Part shown: positions 31,309-36,238 of the stretch, one piece after another
Layout of the letters: every line of letters starts with the position of its first letter
Position numbering within the stretch: the first letter of the stretch is position 1
Position numbers and translations under genes: made by a program
Assembly (NCBI GenBank): GCA_020854145.1
Contig: JADZFZ010000129.1
Location: 1-36,238 of the forward strand
Length of the DNA stretch: 36,238 bases
Reading direction: 5' to 3'
Source of the DNA: Deltaproteobacteria bacterium
GTDB lineage: Bacteria > Myxococcota_A > Polyangia > Polyangiales > JADZFZ01
The notes under the pieces: generated by a model
The model's database searches: none
The model's input: only the letters and a program-made list of their open reading frames with translations
Told to the model about the DNA's origin: nothing

Positions 31309-33480
31309 TCAATCACCTACCGGGATGATCCTGCGGGCCGCGACGGCCGGGCGCGCGACGGCGTCCGCGTCGGACGTCGGGTCCGCCGACACCTCGGAGA
31401 CGGCCTGCAGCCGCACGGTGGGCGGTGCACCCTCGGCGTCCGTCGTCGAGTCGCGCGCCTCGGGCGCTGCGTGACCTCGCTCGTCTGCGGCGCGCGTGAC
31501 GGTGGGCGCACCGGCAGACGCGTGCATCTGACGCGCGAGCGCCTCGGACACCGCCGGAAGGCGAACCGTCGGTGGCGCGAGCTCCTCGACGCGCGTCGCG
31601 ATCGCGGCGAGCGGCTCGCTCGCAGTGGCTCCGAGGGGCGGCCGCGGGTGCGCAGGGCCGACCAGGAGTCCCTGACGTACGAGATCGCTCGCGGCGACGT
31701 TGACGGCCGTCTCCTCTTCGTCGAGCCCATCGAACGGCGAGCGTGCGCGCTCCACGTCGGTGGTCGTGACGATCGTCGGGAAGAGATCGGGGAGTCGTTG
31801 CACGCCTCCGCTCGTCGGCTCGTGCCGAGTCGTGTCGTGTCGCTGGCGCGGCGAGACGGTCGGACCGGGGCCTTGTGCCGATCCGAGCCCGTTGTCGCCG
31901 CCCGCGCTCGCGGGCGCGTCCTCGGGCGTCGTCGCGGCCGCCGATCGACGCGGTGCGGAACGGTACGGCCCCGTCGGCGTGCGCACCGGACGCCCCGCGA
32001 TCCCGAGCGCCCGTGGCACCCGTTCCGGGGAGGGCAGCTCCTCGACGTCCACGCGGATGCTGTCGTCGTTCTCTGCGCCGCCGCTCTGCTCGAGCGTGCT
32101 CGCGCTGCGCGGAGGCTCGTCCACCACGAGCCCGAGCGTTCGCTCGATGCCCGCGATGCGCTGCGCGAAGCGATGCTCCTCGGGTCGTCCGCGCGCGAGC
32201 TCCCGATACAGCGCCAGCGCGCGCTCCGGGTATCCCTGCCGGAGCGCCAGCTCGGCGGCGACCTCCGGCGACGTGATCGCGGTGTCCTCGTCGCCACGCA
32301 GCGTTCCCGACTGCGACGACACCAACGCCCAATCGCCGAGGGGCGGAGCCGCGCCGACCTTGTGCAGCGTCCGCTCGACGATGGAGCCGGGCTCGGTGCT
32401 CTCTTCGATCACGGCGACGACCTCGGCCACCTCCGCCGCGGGTGGAAGCACGAGCTCGCCCGTCTGGTCGAGCGCGGGGCGCGTCGTGGGCGCGAGATCG
32501 AGCGCGGGCCGCGTGACCTCCTCGCCCGGCGTCGCGAGCGACACGGAGTCGACACGCTCGACCTCGATCGTGCGCATGTGGCGCGTGACGAGACGGAGCG
32601 CCTCGAGGATCTCGCGCGCCTCGTCATCGTGTGGGTTGGCCTCGACGACCGCGCGATAGAGCGCGATGGCTTGATCGAAGCTCGCCATGCGTACGTGCAG
32701 GTCGGCCACTCCCTGGCGGCCCATCGGCAACGTGCTCCGCGACTCGGGCGAGTCGCGGGGAACGCGATTCGCCACTTCCACGAGGCGCGCGAGGGCAGCG
32801 GCGAGCGCCGGCATCTCGCCGCCCATCGAGGCGGCCGCGATCTTCGCTTCGTCCGCCGCGCCCAGGAGATTGCGCTCGTGGAGCAGGGCGAGCACGCGAC
32901 GCGGGTCGCGTCCGACGCGCGTGGTGTCATCCGTCGTCGAGACGGCGCGCGATGGAGCCACGGTCGGTGCGTCGCGCGCGAGCACCAGCGCCCGCAGCGC
33001 CTCGGCGCGCGCTCGTGCCCACGCCGGAGCCGCCGCCTTCTGTGCCGCGTCGCGGAACGCGAGAAGCGACGACGCGATCGCGCCTTCGCGAAGCAGAGCG
33101 TCCGCGCGCACGAGCTCGTCCGACGCGCCGTCGGGCAGGGGTGCGAGCGCCTGCTCGAAGAGCTTCACCCGTCGCGCAGCGGCTGCGTCGTCGGGCGTCA
33201 TCGACCACAAGGTCTGCGCGATCACCTGCGCTTCGCGGAGCAGACCACCTTGCACGTACGCATCGACGAGCGGCGCGCCGAGAAAGACGCGAGGTGTCTC
33301 CTCGGGCTCGAGCGGCTCGAGCTCCAGACGCAGAAGTCGCTCGCGCGCTTCGTTCGACTCCTCGTCGCCCGGATCCTCGTCGAGCGCGATCTCGAGCAGC
33401 ACGTGCGCGGCATCGACGCGGCCCGTCGCTGCCAGCGCGAGCGCCACCTGAGCGGGAGACGGCGGCGGGCGTTCGCTCAT
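31309..33480 (-). CDS. TPR protein with long disordered C-terminal half
   Basis: 723 residues, no signal peptide. TPR-like helices occupy about 8-310 (AQVALALAATGRVDAAHVLLEIAL, ADLHVRMASFDQAIALYRAVVEANP) and 400-445 (AAELALRQGYPERALALYRELARG). The rest is Ser/Thr/Pro/Ala-rich and disordered and carries a short duplicated motif near the end, PPTVRLPAVSEALA and PPTVRLQAVSEVSA, plus earlier RPALDLAPTTRPALD. It is similar in build to the large TPR scaffold at 25181-28234. ATG 33480. A scaffold role is inferred; Thr-rich motifs could be targets for the kinases in this window. Confidence 0.8.
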   Translation of the reverse strand: MSERPPPSPAQVALALAATGRVDAAHVLLEIALDEDPGDEESNEARERLLRLELEPLEPEETPRVFLGAPLVDAYVQGGLLREAQVIAQTLWSMTPDDAAAARRVKLFEQALAPLPDGASDELVRADALLREGAIASSLLAFRDAAQKAAAPAWARARAEALRALVLARDAPTVAPSRAVSTTDDTTRVGRDPRRVLALLHERNLLGAADEAKIAAASMGGEMPALAAALARLVEVANRVPRDSPESRSTLPMGRQGVADLHVRMASFDQAIALYRAVVEANPHDDEAREILEALRLVTRHMRTIEVERVDSVSLATPGEEVTRPALDLAPTTRPALDQTGELVLPPAAEVAEVVAVIEESTEPGSIVERTLHKVGAAPPLGDWALVSSQSGTLRGDEDTAITSPEVAAELALRQGYPERALALYRELARGRPEEHRFAQRIAGIERTLGLVVDEPPRSASTLEQSGGAENDDSIRVDVEELPSPERVPRALGIAGRPVRTPTGPYRSAPRRSAAATTPEDAPASAGGDNGLGSAQGPGPTVSPRQRHDTTRHEPTSGGVQRLPDLFPTIVTTTDVERARSPFDGLDEEETAVNVAASDLVRQGLLVGPAHPRPPLGATASEPLAAIATRVEELAPPTVRLPAVSEALARQMHASAGAPTVTRAADERGHAAPEARDSTTDAEGAPPTVRLQAVSEVSADPTSDADAVARPAVAARRIIPVGD

Positions 33481-33519
33481 GGGACCGACCAGCCCCGGAG
33501 CGTATTACGAGCGCGACCA

Positions 33520-33540
33520 AGTCCGAAGCTTCTTCGGACT
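33520..33540. repeat. Perfect hairpin upstream of the TPR gene
   Basis: AGTCCGAAG-CTT-CTTCGGACT: 9-bp perfect stem, 3-base loop, 40 bases upstream of the TPR start and about 115 bases past the stop of the preceding gene on the same strand. It has no T-run; it could be a weak terminator for that gene or an operator. Confidence 0.5.
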
Positions 33541-33655
33541 CCCGGCCGTTCGTCCCGGGCCGCGCGAGCCAAGCGACCGCGCGTCGAAGGACGCAACCGC
33601 GTGCTTGGACGACCCTCGCTTCGCGAGGCTGCTCAGCACCAACGGCAACGATGCG

Positions 33656-34369
33656 TCAGGCTCGGCGCTCGGCGCGGGCGACCGCGGGGCGCAGGCGCGC
33701 GAGAGGCACGAAGCTGTAGACGAACCAGCCGACGTTGACGACGAGGAACGTCGCGAAGAGCAACGCGAGCAGGGGTGCCCATGCGTAGTCGCGCGGCGTC
33801 TGATCGGCGAGCAGGAGGAAGCTCTCGTCGGTCACGTTCATCCCGAGGCGCTGCAGCTCCCTGCGGACCTCGGCGTAACGCGAGCCAGCCATCCCGAAGG
33901 TCACGAGCCGGCCCGTGTACGAGCCGGGCGTGGCGCCCGAAGGCTCCGTCGCGCCTGCGATCGTCTGGACGAACACGACGCGCTGCCCCGCGAGCGGGAA
34001 GACCTCGTACGCATTGCTCGAGAGCAGCCGCTTGTAGCGCACCGTGTTGGCGCGCATCGGCAGCCCCTGGATCTGGACGTGCTGATTGGCCTCGGCGCGC
34101 GCGGGATCGAGCGAGGTCACGGCACCGAGGGGCGCCGCCTCGTCGTGCGCGAAGAAGTAGCGGATGTCCGCCCGGAGGAACGCGATCATCGCCGCGCTCG
34201 CGAAGATGACCGCGAGCATCGACGCCCCCGTGAGGAACCGCCGTCCAGAGGGCGGGCGCGGAAGTGCGGCCAGCTCCGGATCGAGGCCGTCCTTCAGCTC
34301 GGTCTCGGCGAAGCCGGACGAGCCTCCGTCCTCGGGGCCTACTGCATCGCTGCCGTGATCGTCGCGCAC
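33656..34369 (-). CDS. Membrane protein of unknown function, two membrane helices
   Basis: 237 residues. A 42-residue acidic cytoplasmic lead is followed by a helix (about 45-65: LTGASMLAVIFASAAMIAFL), a roughly 120-residue extracytoplasmic domain (QIQGLPMRANTVRYKRLLSS..., GSYTGRLVTFGMAGSRYAEV) and a second helix near the end (APLLALLFATFLVVNVGWFVYSF) with a basic tail. The layout recalls small E3-ligase-like or cytochrome-assembly membrane proteins with an OB-like extracytoplasmic domain, but no family can be named. GTG 34369 is used; TAAGGG is close upstream. Confidence 0.72.
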   Translation of the reverse strand: MRDDHGSDAVGPEDGGSSGFAETELKDGLDPELAALPRPPSGRRFLTGASMLAVIFASAAMIAFLRADIRYFFAHDEAAPLGAVTSLDPARAEANQHVQIQGLPMRANTVRYKRLLSSNAYEVFPLAGQRVVFVQTIAGATEPSGATPGSYTGRLVTFGMAGSRYAEVRRELQRLGMNVTDESFLLLADQTPRDYAWAPLLALLFATFLVVNVGWFVYSFVPLARLRPAVARAERRA

Positions 34370-34574
34370 GCCCTTACGACACGCGTCCCGTCAAAAGGTT
34401 TCACGGCGTCGCCTCGCGCTCGGCCGTGGCATCCGACTCGGATTCACGCCCTTCGCTGCCGCTCGGGCGTGTTGCGACCTCGCCGTCCGCCCGCTGGCGC
34501 GCGCGGCAGGCTCACTCGGAATTCCACGGCCAGCGTACAGGCGCGAAACTCCAGCGGCAACGACCGGCCGCTCT

Positions 34575-34610
34575 AGATGAAAAGCAAAAAACGAAAGGCG
34601 TCAGCTCGCC
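34575..34610 (-). terminator. Weak intrinsic terminator candidate
   Basis: On the minus strand a short stem GGCG-AGCTGA-CGCC spans the stop codon of the small gene and is followed by TTTCGTTTTTTGCTTTT, the only long T-rich tract in this GC-rich window. The stem is only 4 bp. Confidence 0.35.
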
Positions 34611-34930
34611 GTGCCGCCGACGCGCCAGAGGTCCACGAGGCGCGGCAGAGGCAGCTTCTCGAGGTGGGCGCGCATCCCCGCGTCCTTGACGCGTTTCTGT
34701 TGCCCGAGCACGGCGTCGATCAGCTTGGCGCGGCCGCCGAAGCGCGTCTTGACGTCGGTGAGCATCCCGTGCAGGCGGAGCAGCTTGGCGTTCGACACGC
34801 AGTCGAGGCCTTTGTCCTCGTTGCCCCGCTCGATCCAGAGATCCCCCGTGGCGAGACCACGAACGGCCTCGACGAGCTTCTCTTTGGACCCGAACTTCTC
34901 TTTCACTACGGTCAGCGGTGCCTTCTTCAT
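34601..34930 (-). CDS. Small soluble protein, conserved-looking, unknown function
   Basis: 109 residues, start MKKAPLTVVKEKFGSKEKL. It has two similar halves: VKEKFGSKEKLVEAVRGL and VKTRFGGRAKLIDAVLGQ, each a short helix-turn-helix-like unit, joined by a helical segment with ERGNEDKGLDCVSNAKLLRL. The end is RLVDLWRVG. Basic and soluble, it could bind nucleic acid or ribosomes, but nothing shows that. ATG 34930 has GGAG about 7 bases upstream. It stands alone, followed by a T-rich tract. Confidence 0.75.
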   Translation of the reverse strand: MKKAPLTVVKEKFGSKEKLVEAVRGLATGDLWIERGNEDKGLDCVSNAKLLRLHGMLTDVKTRFGGRAKLIDAVLGQQKRVKDAGMRAHLEKLPLPRLVDLWRVGGTAS

Positions 34931-34990
34931 GACTTTGCTCCGAACGCGGGACGCGCGAGATAGCACGCGGATCCCCGCCCGTGCAACGCG

Positions 34991-36238
34991 TCAACGGGGC
35001 CGTCGGGCACCGCGTGCGCTCGGGGCGGCGGCCGGCGCTCCGACGCGCACGACCGACTCGCGCGTCGCTTGATTGCCTTCTGCGTCCCAGACGCGGATGG
35101 CCACCGCGTGCACGCCGGGCGCGAGCGGCCAGCCCGGCACGGCGAAGTCGAACCGCTCGTCGGGCCCGTCGAACAGGTCGTCGGTCGGGTAGGCGAGGCG
35201 CCAGTCGTGGCCGTCGACCGCCACCTCGAGCCTCGTGATCGGGCCGAGCGAGTCGCGTGCCCGGGCCCGCACCCGTCCGTCCGCCACCGACATCTCGAGG
35301 ATCTCCGGATCGTGGTTGTCGATGCGTACGGGCGGCGAGTCGCGGGCGTCGCGGATGACGAACGACTCCGGGTTCGACAGCTCGTCGCTGCCTTCCACGC
35401 GGATCCGGTACCAGCCGTCGGCGACGCCTTCGGTGTTCCACTCGTAGCGCGTCTCGGTGACGATCTCGGTCTCGCGAAGGATGGGCACCCAGGCGTCACC
35501 GCCTTCGCTGCGATACGCGAGGCGGTAGCGCACGCGGTCGGAGTCGGGGTTGTCGACGCGCCAGCTCACCGTGTACAGCGGCGACGCCGATCGCGCGTCG
35601 CCGATCTTCGCCGGCGCCGGCGCTTGCTTCGCGCGTACCTCGACCTCGGTGATCACCGCGCGCTGGTTCTGGGGCAGGTAGAACGCGGTGATCGAGCGGA
35701 CGACCGCGTTGGGATCCGTCGCGAAGCGGATGCGGAGCTGGAGGTAGCGCGCGCCGGGCGAGCGGATCGGCCCGGGTGCCGTCATCGGGCTGGACCAATC
35801 GGTCCACGTGGCGTCGGGTCGCTCGGTGTTGCCGCTGCGCGTCTGCACCGACACCCGTCCGCTGCCGCGCCACATGAGGCGGCCCCATCGCGCCGCGAAG
35901 CCCGCGTCGAGCGCCTTGCTGTTCCACGTGCCCTGCTCTGCGCGCGTCGGCACGACGCGGTAGACGGCCCCGCCGTCGGCCGTGCCGATCACGGGGGAGC
36001 GACCCGTCAGCGCGATCGCGAGCACCTGCCGCTCGTCGACGTCGATCCACGTGTCCGACGTCCGATCGGTCGCCACGCGATAGACGCGCCCGTTCTGACC
36101 CTCGGCGACGTAGGCCATGCCGTCCTCGCCGAGCTCGACTGCCGTGAGCTGCGCCGACTCGTCCGCGAAGATGCGCTCGACGCGACCCTCGGGTGAGACG
36201 CGATAGAGACGCCCCTTGCCGGGTCGCGGGCGATCGAC
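34991..36238 (-). CDS. C-terminal part of a large beta-propeller/Ig-like protein (5' end outside window)
   Basis: 416 codons are visible and the frame stays open to the right edge. The first part shows propeller-like repeats (KGRLYRVSPEGRVERIF, GMAYVAEGQNGRVYRV, VIGTADGGAVYRV), then a beta-sandwich-like segment with WTDWSSPMTAPGPIRSPGARYLQLRI (discoidin/F5-8-like pattern). Two fibronectin/Ig-like domains follow (about the last 200 residues: YTVSWRVDNPDSDRVRYRL..., LEVAVDGHDWRLAYP, FAVPGWPLAPGVHAVAIRVWDAEGN). This looks like the end of a secreted, cell-surface protein. The function is unknown. Confidence 0.8.
   Translation of the reverse strand, partial: VDRPRPGKGRLYRVSPEGRVERIFADESAQLTAVELGEDGMAYVAEGQNGRVYRVATDRTSDTWIDVDERQVLAIALTGRSPVIGTADGGAVYRVVPTRAEQGTWNSKALDAGFAARWGRLMWRGSGRVSVQTRSGNTERPDATWTDWSSPMTAPGPIRSPGARYLQLRIRFATDPNAVVRSITAFYLPQNQRAVITEVEVRAKQAPAPAKIGDARSASPLYTVSWRVDNPDSDRVRYRLAYRSEGGDAWVPILRETEIVTETRYEWNTEGVADGWYRIRVEGSDELSNPESFVIRDARDSPPVRIDNHDPEILEMSVADGRVRARARDSLGPITRLEVAVDGHDWRLAYPTDDLFDGPDERFDFAVPGWPLAPGVHAVAIRVWDAEGNQATRESVVRVGAPAAAPSARGARRPR

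Overview
This is a very GC-rich (about 70% by eye), gene-dense chromosomal window that reads as a myxobacterium (Myxococcota, probably Polyangiales, perhaps near Sandaracinus; an inference). The reasons are two serine/threonine kinases with cytoplasmic kinase domains and extracytoplasmic tails, many lipoproteins with Pro/Gly/Asp-rich linkers, PEGA and TPR proteins without clear function, frequent GTG/TTG starts, and a secreted starch-degrading lipoprotein. I count 29 protein genes, two of them cut by the window edges. I see no tRNA, rRNA, CRISPR array, transposase or phage gene.

Layout. 1-4.2 kb: a TetR repressor (partial) diverges from a two-gene operon of a PEP-dikinase-like enzyme with permuted domain order and an O-methyltransferase; the gap holds a palindromic operator candidate and a good promoter. 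4.2-8.3 kb: a TIG-domain lipoprotein with long DLGPP/MGPPP repeats diverges from a GH13 alpha-amylase lipoprotein. 8.3-12.4 kb: a PEGA kinase, an M50 metalloprotease-TPR fusion and a small lipoprotein. 12.4-17.6 kb: a beta-propeller/di-haem cytochrome, then SpoIIM-like (DUF95) and RDD membrane proteins diverging from each other, with a DHH phosphoesterase coupled to RDD. 17.6-21 kb: a Cys-containing lipoprotein, a TPR/PEGA membrane protein and a second kinase. 21-23 kb: MlaF-like ATPase and MlaD-like MCE protein, with no MlaE permease beside them. 23-25 kb: two lipoproteins and a polytopic membrane protein carrying the three hallmarks of presenilin/signal-peptide-peptidase aspartyl proteases. 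25.2-28.2 kb: a 1017-residue TPR scaffold. 28.2-29.7 kb: an smpB-PilZ-like-membrane protein operon with start/stop overlaps. 29.7-36.2 kb: a palindrome-rich spacer, a propeller lipoprotein, a 723-residue TPR protein, two small conserved-looking unknowns and the end of a large propeller/Ig-like protein.

How they fit together. Most units are cell-envelope functions: lipid transport (MlaFD), intramembrane proteolysis (M50, presenilin-like), starch use at the cell surface, signalling kinases and TPR scaffolds. Coupling is tight: RDD-DHH, presenilin-like-lipoprotein, and smpB-PilZ-like-membrane protein all share four-base GTGA overlaps, and many convergent pairs are separated by fewer than 30 bases or overlap at their 3' ends.

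The strongest candidates for something little described are the bacterial presenilin-like protein translated together with a lipoprotein (23523-24931), and the circularly permuted dikinase with its methyltransferase and TetR regulator (1-4181).
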